DNA from: Larix sibirica | Taxonomy: Eukaryota > Streptophyta > Pinopsida > Pinales > Pinaceae | Direction: 5' to 3' | Length of the DNA stretch: 29,534 bases | NCBI GenBank assembly: GCA_004151065.3 | Contig: NWUY0304554623.1 | Span: forward strand, 1-29,534 | Shown: piece after piece, positions 20,290-28,700 of the stretch | Layout of the letters: each line of letters opens with the position of its first letter | How positions within the stretch are numbered: the stretch's first letter is position 1 | Position numbers and translations under genes: made by a program | Notes under the pieces: generated by a model | Seen by the model: the letters and a program-made list of their open reading frames with translations, nothing else | The model's database searches: none | What the model was told of the DNA's origin: nothing

Positions 20290-20440
20290 GCATTCAACCT
20301 TCCGCCTTCATCACCAGCTCTGTATATTTCTTTGTATATGTAATTACGTATATAACAGAAGCCAGAAGCCAGATGCCTTGAACCTTCAGCCTTGAACCTT
20401 TCATTTTCTTCCTTAGCCCGGATGAAGCCTAACCCGGGAA
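20283..20440 (+). repeat. Degenerate CAGAAGCC / CCTTGAACCTT tract, copy 3
   Basis: CATCACCAGC, CAGAAGCCAGAAGCCAGATGCC and CCTTGAACCTTCAGCC words place this tract in the same family as 9590-10010 and 17930-18110. An ATTACGTATATAA motif interrupts it. Confidence 0.55.
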
Positions 20441-21230
20441 GCAGAGACCAAGCAAGCCCGTCCGTCCCGTCCATCCAATCAATAACAAAGGTTCAGTGAG
20501 CTAATGTTCTTCCCTTAGCTATTGTTTCAGTGAGACTGCCTATTTACGGGCCCTATTGTTCAGCCTCTTTACGGGGAATTCCTTATGGGATTGCCTATAC
20601 TATATTATATAAGTAATAGCGCTAGGGCATATCACCCAAGCTAGCGAGACGAGAGAAAGGGATCTATCGCAAGAACTATCACGAGGTCCGTGAAAAGGGC
20701 ATCATCCGCTGCGGGATCACTGCCCGAAGGTATCATCTCTGCCCCAAGGTGGGTTAGGGGCAACGCTGCTCAGCCAAGCACCAACCGTAGGATAAGGGTT
20801 GGAAGCCTGCCAAGGTCACGTGCAAGTCCAACTGGTACACTTGGATCTAACTAATCTAACCTCTACAACAGCGAATCAATAACATCCCATAGCAATCTAA
20901 TAAAACTACATCCACTACAACGTTATATACGTAGATATACTAGATAGCGTAGAAAATACAGTAGCTAAATAACAGGCACGCTGCGCTTATATGGTTTTCA
21001 TAATGGATAATATCTTATATAATAAAATAATAGCATCAACTCCTGAACAAAGTGAAGTCAACTCTTCCAAGATAGGCGTTCCTACGGACGAATGAGGACT
21101 AGCCAGGATACCTTACCATAGCAGCCATACCTCCTCGATAGCCGATAAACGCTAGTCATAATCATACAACGACACCTAGAACCTAGAGCCTAGAAAGAAC
21201 TTACTGTTACGGAACACAGGGACGGAGTCA
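20441..21230. other. Spacer with two short protein-like frames, nothing identified
   Basis: From about 20623 to 20752 the plus strand reads a basic open segment including YRKNYHEVREKGIIRCG, ending in TAG. Another segment follows with DKGWKPAKVTCKSNWYTW after one stop (about 20760-20850). They read like protein but match nothing I can name. No tRNA or exon is visible. CTACAACGTTATATACGTAG-type text lies near 20915-20935. Confidence 0.3.
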
Positions 21231-21250
21231 CTCACTATTCATATGGTGAG
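21231..21250. repeat. Hairpin, inverted relative of 15530-15549
   Basis: CTCACTAT (21231-21238) pairs with ATGGTGAG (21243-21250) around loop TCAT, with one G-T pair. It equals the reverse complement of the hairpin at 15530-15549 except for one base, and that base keeps the pairing. Confidence 0.6.
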
Positions 21251-21473
21251 GGTTACCACCCCGGCTTTCATAATCAGCTTGGCTTGCTTACTCGACTGGG
21301 CTGCTGGGATTTTCTCCCCCGCTACTCGGCTCGGATACTCTTCTACTCAGCTTGGACCCTCAAATGGGGGGCCAGGAGACTCAGTTGGGCTTGGATACTC
21401 GGTTGGGATACTTGGCTTGGCTCCTGGGATCAGCTGGGACACTTGGATAGGATCTCGGGTATTTAAAACAATT

Positions 21474-21508
21474 CCTTGCCCCCGGAGGGACAAGCGGCTT
21501 CGCACCAT
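21474..21508 (-). mobile_element. Bpu-like element, type B, 35 bp, degraded right repeat
   Basis: CCTT at 21474-21477 opens the unit. The core shares GGAGGGACAAGCGGCTTCGC with the copy at 10706, with one C fewer. The closing repeat reads CCAT (21505-21508) instead of CCTT. It sits in spacer next to a TTTTTTGGGGGCCC run. Confidence 0.65.
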
Positions 21509-21639
21509 AGTTTTGAGCAATAAAATCGCTATTTTTTGGGGGCCCAGGCATCACTTTCAGACCCCTTAAAGGTATTTTCTCTTTACTTAACCATACCCTT
21601 GCAGTTCGTTTCCCTATGATTCTAGGTGGTTTCCACTCG

Positions 21640-21870
21640 ATGATGACGACAGGAGGTGTTTACTCACTCGATCCAGGTAGGTTTTGATGCCGGGACTCGA
21701 TGCTGGCGATCCAGGTGGCGATCCAGGTTTCAATAACTCAATCCAATAGTCGATTCAATAGATAGATGATCCCAGTACTCCATCCCAAGTTTCAATGCCA
21801 GGTTTCAGTTCATGCACTCAATCCACGTGGAAATGCTGTTACTCGATGCCGGTACTCCATGCCAAGAGGC
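21640..21870. repeat. Degenerate ACTCGATGCCGG / GATCCAGGT tract
   Basis: ACTCGATCC, ACTCGATGC, GCGATCCAGGT, GGTACTCCATGCC and GTTTCAATGCC words recur irregularly. The same vocabulary fills 27150-27600, 5.5 kb downstream. No gene is present. The 79-codon frame at 21766-22005 runs out of this tract and is doubtful. Confidence 0.6.
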
Positions 21871-22017
21871 GATCCACTCGATGTGGTATATGTTAAAATA
21901 AAAAGCTCTTTCACTAATAGGGACGAGCGCTTATCGAGCGAAGCAATATGTGAACTACTACTACGGATAATCACGGACAAGGCCCGAGCTGATGCAAACT
22001 CCTAAAAGAGACATCTG

Positions 22018-22049
22018 CATGTGGCAGCCTTGGCTTCGCTGCCAACATG
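22018..22049. repeat. Strong 11-bp hairpin with one bulge
   Basis: CATGT-GGCAGC (22018-22028) pairs with GCTGCC-A-ACATG (22038-22049), one A bulged, around a 9-base loop. It is the longest GC-rich stem of the region. No gene ends within sight on either strand, so its role is unknown. Confidence 0.6.
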
Positions 22050-22587
22050 TAGTTGGCATTCCTACTGCCACCAGTAATAGACAGTCAGTGCTAGTTCTAC
22101 GAGTCGTTCGGCTGCAGTGCTAGTTCTCCTCTTTCACTCACACACAGTCCTATATATATTATAACATAACACTGTTCGCCATATTTATAGGGTCACTACT
22201 GTTCGTTTCGTACCCAATGCTTATCGAACCTTCTCTGTACGTACAGCAGCAACCGTCGGCCTTAGTGATCGATCAGGAGTGTAAGGGCAGGGAATATATT
22301 CTTTTACGGAACAACCCCTCTTTTTCTGGTTCATTAGTTTGATAATGTAAAGTATGGGAGTTAGTAACCTGTCCAACTATTTATCCATTAGGTAGAATTA
22401 TGAAAGAATGAGACCCTTTTCACCGAGGACATCGAGAGAAAGCTTAGGACCTGAAGAAACCACTAATGCTGCATGCAATCCCTGAAGCCATCATGAGAGA
22501 GCTCTAATGAACGAAGCACTCTTCACCTTCCTCCCCAACCAGAGCTCTCTCCCCCTGCTCTAGTCACTCTATTCTCTTAGGAATGAT
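22050..22587. other. Spacer, nothing recognised
   Basis: GTGCTAGTTCT is duplicated at about 22087 and 22116. GAGAGCTCT occurs twice near 22496 and 22541. No gene is recognised. Confidence 0.5.
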
Positions 22588-22737
22588 ATGAAAGCTTATA
22601 TGGAAACGTTGGTTATTAAAGGTGCTTCTATTACCTACTCAGCTCTCGACTTGGATGCAATTTCTACTTTTAGTCTGGAGATTGTTCCGACACAACGTGA
22701 AAATGTGGAATGGTTCGAAACATACTTCCACTCTTAG
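22588..22737 (+). CDS. Unidentified 49-residue open frame
   Basis: ATG at 22588 opens a frame ending with TAG at 22735-22737. The product begins MKAYMETLVIKGAS and ends ENVEWFETYFHS. It is acidic, balanced in composition and free of repeats, unlike most frames in this window. The frame is also open upstream for nine codons to a TAG at 22561. I do not recognise a family. It could be a remnant exon of a transferred gene or chance. No neighbour suggests a function. Confidence 0.2.
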   Translation: MKAYMETLVIKGASITYSALDLDAISTFSLEIVPTQRENVEWFETYFHS

Positions 22738-22837
22738 GGTCATGTTTGACTGGGAAGAATCGAACGCTCTCACCGGCGAGGTTGGGTATTTCGGGGAATA
22801 GTCTGATCGTCCGGTATGCTCGAATGTAGGTAGGCTT

Positions 22838-23558
22838 TCAATGTCCCAACCATACGGAGAATGAAACTACTGGAGGAGTTAGACAACATTGTGCTCTCCT
22901 ATGGGCACAACAGCGGTCACTCCAAAGACAGTGAACTTCAAAATACTGTACATACAGGAAGGCCCGGGGTGCCAATGATACAGTTCTAAACAGAGTGAAA
23001 AGCTCCCCTATTCCCTTAATAACTACCCGGTCTACACACCAACTTCGATCGATTAGAAGGGGAGGTTTCACGTAATCACACCACAGTCAACGAGAGATAC
23101 TATAAAGTGAAGGCATCTATCAATCATTCCTTCCCCATCATTGACCATCATTAGCTTCTGATCACCTATTAGTGAAGGAGGCTTAAATACTCAACGAAGG
23201 TCGTCTAATGGTTACCGCATTGCAAAGGCTTTTCCTATACCTATCGTAGCACCGCCAATGCATCCCTATTTCCTCATAACTCACAGCAGCGGGATTGAGA
23301 CAGTAACAGGTCATGAAGATAGCTTATTCAGTTCCTTTCAACACACATTTCATTGCTCTTGTAGGAGGCATATAACTAAAGAAAGTTTACTATATACAAT
23401 ACAGCAGAGGCCTTGCCAATACTTCAACAACAGGACTGTTAACCCAAATTCCAGTGGTAATAACAACCAGTATGGGGATAATAACAAGTCATGAAGGGAG
23501 ATCAGTAGGCTAATCACTTAGCACAATCTAAGCCCCTAAAAGAGTGCGCCATAGACTC
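22838..23558. other. Spacer with two short open frames, nothing identified
   Basis: Frames at 22838-23071 (minus, 77 codons) and 23258-23494 (plus, 78 codons, asparagine-rich end) have no recognisable domain. GGTCGTCTAATGGTTACCGC near 23199 looks like a tRNA D-arm segment, but no matching acceptor or T-arm follows, so I call no tRNA. Confidence 0.35.
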
Positions 23559-23771
23559 CTAAAAGAGTGCTCGGTAATAAAGATGGTCAAATAAGGGTAT
23601 GATGGGCCTGCCTTTCATTGCCGACGTATAAATAGAAGAAAATGTGATCAAAAAGCCAAGCCCCGAAGTGATCACCCAGTTATCGATCCGGTTCATCCCT
23701 TCCCACTGATAGCTACCGGCCCAAATGGATATCTCTTTTCTTATTCTCTCGGCGACTTCACAATCTCTCTC
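23559..23771 (-). pseudogene. Unidentified 70-codon open segment with protein-like product
   Basis: The minus strand is open from the stop at 23772-23774 to the TAG at 23559-23561. The product reads EVAERIRKEISIWAGSYQW, then a hydrophobic stretch with WVITSGLGFLITFSSIY, which could be one membrane segment. It ends with MKGRPIIPLFDHLYYRALF. The first ATG lies 26 codons in (about 23694). The balanced composition suggests genuine former coding sequence, but I cannot name the family. I considered cytochrome c maturation, sdh and mttB products and saw no motif. It may be an exon or transferred fragment lacking its start. Confidence 0.3.
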
Positions 23772-23774
23772 TTA

Positions 23775-24946
23775 AGGAAGAAGGGGTCATTTCAAATGCA
23801 AGGCATAGATGAGTGACCGCCTATCCAGCCTTTCCTGTAGAACCAACAACTATTTCTATCGGCCGACCTAAGCACCCGATAACCTTACCTGATTTCATGG
23901 TTTATGCCGCTAGCCGAATAATTGGTTATAGCCCTAGATAGATGTCCGGATAGCCATTGTGGCAAAGAGTTGGCAGCATGAATTGAATTGATCAGGGTCG
24001 GTTTCTCGTTCATCCGTATCCGGCCGAATCATCTTCCCCAGCTAATCGAGGTCACCTTATTTATGATTGACCCGCAGCTAATGCCCCTTGATGGGCCTAT
24101 TTGTTTCTAACTTAAGCTAGCTTCTTCCTTCTTTCCTGTTTAGCCTGACATGCATTTTATGAAACTTTATTGGGTTTCGGGGTAATGGTAGGTAATCTTA
24201 GATGCGTCCTTAAACTCCTAATTACCAGTTAGTTATGGCGGGGATAGAAATGTTTATCGGTCAGGTGCGCGCCTGGTCAGATTTCAAAAGCCATTTGTTA
24301 GAGCATAGGTATACTTTTCTTTGCCAGCTGGATGTTAGTTCACTGTATTATTTCTCTTAGGAGGGATTAAAGGAAAGGTTCACTTGGCATCATTCATAGG
24401 TCAGATAGCCTCAGCTTTTTTATGCATGATTAGAAGCAGGCTCATAAAGTGGTCAGCTCATTCATTCTCCAACATATCATTTTGTGCGGCTCATACATAC
24501 TCTGCTTACCTACCCGGTGTAGCTCCTCTCCTTATAAGTCTAAAGGTTCAACCCCCTGATTTCTCTTTTCTTTTCTTTATGCCAGCGAAAGTTCCCAAAA
24601 AAAGAATCTAATTAGCTGAAGGAGATGAGCCATGATCATTAAGTAAAAAGCACGTGGTAACCAAATCAAATGAGAAGCTACAGTTTTGATTAGCTGATCG
24701 AAACCTAGCGCATCATGTTCTCGAGTTGCAAGGTGTTTATTCTCTGGGAAGCAAGCCAACTCTGCCCACCCAATTTGATCTATCTTTCTCTCCTGTTACT
24801 AGTTGGATTGGAGCCGACACAAGGAATTGGTTGATGCAGCCAGGTTGAGATGTCGATAAAATCAAATAGTTTTATTACGTATATAATGTGATTTCATGAT
24901 GGTCTTGGAATTAAGCTCACAACAACCGTTGGTTGTGATGGAATGA
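23775..24946. other. Spacer with short unrecognised frames
   Basis: Frames at 24384-24611 (plus, 75 codons) and 24577-24759 (minus, 60 codons) show hydrophobic patches but no known motif. CAGGTGCGCGCCTG near 24264 is a near-perfect 14-base palindrome. ACAACC-GTT-GGTTGT lies at 24922-24936. No gene is recognised. Confidence 0.4.
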
Positions 24947-24960
24947 TCAAGTAGCTATAT

Positions 24961-24988
24961 CACTTTTATTACGTACATAATAAAGGTG
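24961..24988. repeat. AT-rich hairpin with 11-bp stem
   Basis: CACTTTTATTA (24961-24971) pairs with TAATAAAGGTG (24978-24988), one G-T pair, around loop CGTACA. Similar TTATTACGTATATAA words occur at about 24875, 20340 and 28860, so this is one member of a loose dispersed family. Confidence 0.55.
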
Positions 24989-25370
24989 AATTCTTCGAAC
25001 ATACATAAGGGTGAGCCTGTCGAACTCTCGACTAAAGGAGAGGTAGGGATTTGTCGTCTCGGGGAGCTCCCCAAACCCCCAGAGGAGTGCTGCCAGTAGG
25101 GGGGTGACATCTATGATAACCTTATCTTGTTTCCAACCCACCCACCTGCAAGAACTAGACATGTTAGCCTTAGACCACTTGATGTTCTCCGACAATGAAC
25201 ATCCGCTCCAGCCAGTCATATGTATGGGGAGTCTTTCTGAATCAGATTGTGTTCTCGGACAGGCTTACATGTCGAGGTCGGAATGGGATCGGGTAAGCAC
25301 CTGTCCATCATAACGATCACAGGGTATGATCCAGGTCACACGCTTTAGTCCGTTTTTAGACAAGGGGTTC
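24989..25370. other. Spacer with opposed open frames
   Basis: Frames 24947-25219 (minus, 90 codons) and 25104-25313 (plus, 69 codons) overlap each other. Neither has a recognisable domain. The palindromic motif at 25057-25080 lies inside the first, which makes it less likely to be coding. Confidence 0.4.
25057..25080. repeat. Dispersed palindromic motif, copy 2
   Basis: GGGGAGCTCCCC (25061-25072) is a perfect 12-base palindrome within a 24-base unit matching 339-362 at 22 positions. Here the centre is GAGCTC instead of GAGATC, and one G after the palindrome is A. Confidence 0.65.
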
Positions 25371-25391
25371 CCCTCCCTCGTAGAGGGAGGG
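25371..25391. repeat. Perfect 9-bp GC-rich hairpin
   Basis: CCCTCCCTC (25371-25379) and GAGGGAGGG (25383-25391) pair perfectly around GTA. It is the most stable simple hairpin in the window. A three-copy tandem array starts 22 bases downstream. There is no T-run and no gene immediately upstream, so a terminator call is not supported. Confidence 0.7.
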
Positions 25392-25412
25392 ACAGATTCC
25401 ATGCTTGGTCAT

Positions 25413-25480
25413 CCAACTAGTAAGTAATTCAATAGCCAACTAGTAAGTAATTCAATAGCCAACTAGTAAGTAATTCAATG
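25413..25480 (+). repeat. Tandem array, three copies of a 23-bp unit
   Basis: The unit begins CCAACTAGTAAGTAATTC and ends AATAG. Copies are at 25413-25435, 25436-25458 and 25459-25479; the last diverges after AAT. Copies are otherwise identical, so the amplification is recent, in contrast to the decayed repeats elsewhere. Confidence 0.9.
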
Positions 25481-26690
25481 GATCCCAAGCAAAGCCGAGG
25501 AAAGATAAACAAGCTAAATTGATATCTCAAGTAAGGGTCAACACCATAATCGAAATCCTAATCTTCCTCATAATCAAGTTGGTAACTCGCGTCAAAAGGC
25601 AAATGAAGGTGTACGAGGAGCGATGAATTCAATCAAGTTGACTCCGGTAATCAAATTGGATCCCTTAGATCAATTCAAGGGCTGTAGCGGGTGCGAAAGT
25701 GGTGTTCAACTGGGTAGTATGGGTAGTAGTATAAGTAGTAGTTAGGCTAGTTGAAAAGGAGGCGTATGTTATAATATTGTGCTCAATATGAGAGAAGACC
25801 ATAGCAAAGTTGTGGTATGCCTGTCTAGGGGTAAAGGTGTAGGAGGTGTGATAAGTATGAAGGGTGGGGATCAAGAGGTGTATCAGGGTATATGGTATCA
25901 TGTTAAGTCGAGTGGTATATGCATCCTCGATAGACTTCCTGGATCAATAATAGTATGAAGAAATGAGAATCAAATGGGGACAATAAGATAGAGTTCATGA
26001 AGCCTCGTAGGTGTATGGATTATGTGCCGAAAGCTCTTCTTTGGTTGGTATGACTGCGGAGTCCATGAAGGGGTCGATAGCGGTGTCTGTGTCGGTTCGT
26101 TTAAGCTCCCTTCTGTAAGGTTGGAAGGTTGGAAGGTTGGAATGACCCGAACCAACCTGTCCTCGTGAAACAGCCCCAAGCAAATCAAATAGTTAAGGCA
26201 GGTTTCTTTTATGCTGTTACCGATCAAGTCAAGATAAGATAAGATCAAGCTGAACCTTATCAACCCAAAGGATAAGGAAAAGGATAAGGTCAAGCTAGTG
26301 ATTTAGACTAATACTTATACTGCGCGAAGCTCCACCTCGTCTAACGGGTGGGTGGGAAGCAATAGTCCCAGGGTGGGAGGATAGCTTATTCTAGCAGGCT
26401 GATGCCATAAAGGGTGGGTGTTCATGTGGGAGGATATAGATTCGGCCGGATCAGTAAAAACACTTGGGAGGGAATTTTAGTTGCCTATCCGGATATCTCG
26501 GTATCGGTATGAAGGCCTCAATTCCTTGTCTCGCCCCTCCCTGGCCCATAGCTTCCCCGGGAGCTTGGAAGACGCAGAAGGATGTCTTCTTTTCTGTTTG
26601 GGAACCGATGTCTTCTTGTAGGTTTTGGAACCGGTGCACGATCTTACTTACGATTCCACCTGTTTTGAAAGGAGGTGGTCGCCAATAGCC
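25481..26690. other. Spacer, nothing identified
   Basis: Low-complexity GGTAGTAGTATAAGTAGTAG sequence lies at about 25715-25745. A GGTTGGAA triplet tandem lies at 26118-26143, and GATAAGGT words at about 26230-26290. The minus frames at 25665-25901 and 25970-26293 are threonine/tyrosine- or serine/leucine-rich by-products. GGGTGGG words recur at 26340-26420. Confidence 0.45.
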
Positions 26691-27150
26691 AGTATCATTC
26701 CCGGGAGGTGTCATTGCTAGACGGTCAGCCGAGAGACAATCATTGCCAGGAGGTCAATAACCAGTCTCATTGTAAGGAGGTGGTTTAACCATATCCCTCT
26801 GCCCTCTACCCTCTACCTTGGCCCTCCACTTCACTTACGGATACGGAATACACATTCCTACATCGATCGAATGGGTTGAAGGTCCCGGAGGGGCTTGCGC
26901 TTCCTAGTGCAAGGAATGAATGACCAAGCATTATATATGATGATTCACAATTTGAGGATCATATGCCAAGAGTATTCAGGGAGGGGCATTGAATGGATGG
27001 ATGCCGATAGGAGATCATCGCCAAGAGGGCATTGCCTGTTGTCGTAGTAAGCCAGTGGTCGCCGATAAGGAGGTGGTCATTGTCGATAGCCCCAATCATT
27101 GGAAGTCTCATAGCCAGTAGGTAATCATTGCCGCCGATAGCCACTATTCA
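26691..27150. repeat. Degenerate TCATTGCCAGGAGGTC / GCCGATAG tract
   Basis: GTCATTGCTAGACGGTC, AATCATTGCCAGGAGGTC, TCATTGTAAGGAGGTGG, GGTGGTCATTGTCGATAGCC and GTAATCATTGCCGCCGATAGCC are clear relatives of the words at 18620-18790. A Bpu-like element (26879-26914) and the CACTTACGGATACGGAA motif (26832) lie between. No gene is present. Confidence 0.6.
26879..26914 (+). mobile_element. Bpu-like element, type A, 36 bp
   Basis: AAGG at 26879-26882 and 26911-26914 enclose a 28-base core identical to that of 18175-18210. Left and right flanks differ between the two copies, so only the unit itself is shared, as expected for a dispersed inserted sequence. Confidence 0.8.
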
Positions 27151-27910
27151 TCCAGGTGTCGATGCACTCGATCCGGTACTCGATCCTGGTACTCGATATA
27201 CTAGATGCCGGTACTCCATGTCCAGTGTAAATGCCAGGTTTCAATGCATTCAAAACAAGAGTCGATTTCGGTACTCATCCAGCTGTTGATGCCGGTAACT
27301 CGATCCTGGTACTCGATCTCGTAGTCGATGCCAGTCATAGCTGGGCTGGGCTGGATACAGTCAGTGCATAAAGCTCTGGTCAATCCATGAAGCTCTGGTC
27401 GGTGCAGCTATAAGTTGTCAGTGCAGCTTGTTCCAGTCTCATTGCTTGAGGCTCTAGTATGTTTCCAGTAGTTCGTGCCCAGTAGTCATACAGGAGTCGA
27501 TGCCAGGAATCGGATGCTGATACTCGATCAGTCGATGCCAAGAGTCAATGCCAAGAGTCGATCCAAGAGGCGATCCCAGGTTTCAGTGCCAGCCATAGCC
27601 CATAGGCGCAGCAGTCTCATAGCCAGTCAGTGATTGAACTATTATCAGTCCTAGAAAGATGACTCATTGGATGGAGGCTCTACTCAGGGCAGGAACCTAT
27701 GGTCGGTGCAGGAATGAGAAGCTCTTGGCAGTTTCAGCTTGGCAGTTCAGCTTGTTATTGACAGTCTTATTGCTTGAACCTCTAGTACGTGCCCAGTTGA
27801 GTCGTGCGTGCCAGTTGTACGTGCCCCATAGTACATGCCCACCAGTTGTTGATCCCCCATGCCCAGTTGTATGTGCCCAGTCTCATAGCCAGTCTCATAG
27901 CCATAAGGGC
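27150..27910. repeat. Degenerate GGTACTCGAT / GTCGATGCCAAGAG / CCCAGTTGTACGTGCC tract
   Basis: The first part (27150-27600) repeats GGTACTCGATCC, ACTCGATGCCGGT, AGTCGATGCCA and AGGTTTCAATGCC, shared with 21640-21870. The second part (27600-27910) repeats CATAGCCAGTC, GTGCCCAGT and GTACGTGCCC. Overlapping open frames (27659-27931, 27747-27986, 27804-28028) come from the repetition. No gene is seen. Confidence 0.6.
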
Positions 27911-28309
27911 ATTGCCAGCCAGTCATTCTAATACATACCCGAGAGATCAGAACCCTCTCGGGAAAGGACCCTATTGGGAAAGGCACTTACCCCTGCGGAA
28001 CCGGAGTTCCTACAGAGCTTACCCATAAGCACCACCTTGCTAAGCATCTAGAGCATATATAGTTAAAGCACCAGTATAAGCATAAGTTTCTCCGGTTGAA
28101 CCAGCCAGCAATCCCATTCATCCATCCTTTTCCCTCAATCCCTCACTCAAACCATACTGCCCTTCTTCCTTACTTATTATTTCTTAGCTTTTGCACTTAT
28201 TCCTTACTTTCTGTAGTGGTGCCATTCCTCTAGCTATAGCTGCTGTGGTGTAAAAGCATCCCCAGGCACTCACGCACTGGTGGATCATAACCTTACCCGA
28301 TAGGGTTAA

Positions 28310-28700
28310 CTAATACTGGGACTATGCTTCTGGGAGGACCTAATCTCACAATGCTCCTGGGAGGATATATTCAAACTATGCTTGCTTCTGGGACTATTGA
28401 AAATGCTCCTGGGAAGGGACTATTGAAACTATGCTCTTTGGAAAGCCTATTTTCACAACTGGTACAGACTATATAAACTGCTGTGAGGTACTATGCTGCT
28501 GGGCCTGCCTCTTCAACTTGGAATATGTATATAAAACTTGGGCTCCCCACATGGTAGCAATCCAGGTTGACCTTTAGAGGTGCCTCAGATAGGTCGAACC
28601 AATGGTATAAACCGGCGGGGTGGTAGAAGCATTAACGCATTGGTGCCTCAGCTCATATGGATCATCCGCCTGGTCCAGGTGCCTCAGATAGATCGAATGA
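28310..28700. repeat. Degenerate CTATGCTTCTGGGA and GGTGCCTCAGATAG repeats
   Basis: ACTATGCTTCTGGGAGGA, AATGCTCCTGGGAGGATAT, ACTATGCTTGCTTCTGGGAC and AATGCTCCTGGGAAGG occur within 28320-28420. GTGCCTCAG occurs three times, two of them as GTGCCTCAGATAG(G/A)TCGAA (near 28581 and 28680). No gene is recognised. Confidence 0.6.

Noticed and set aside
23196-23260. tRNA gene suggested by GGTCGTCTAATGGTTACCGC
   Set aside because: Only a D-arm-like segment is visible. I could not pair an acceptor stem or find a T-loop at the right distance.
24255-24300. Group II intron start suggested by GTGCGCG
   Set aside because: No domain V structure or exon of a known mitochondrial gene nearby. The word is part of a near-palindrome.
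25371-25391. Transcription terminator
   Set aside because: The stem is strong but there is no T-run, no upstream gene, and plant mitochondria do not use simple bacterial-type terminators predictably.
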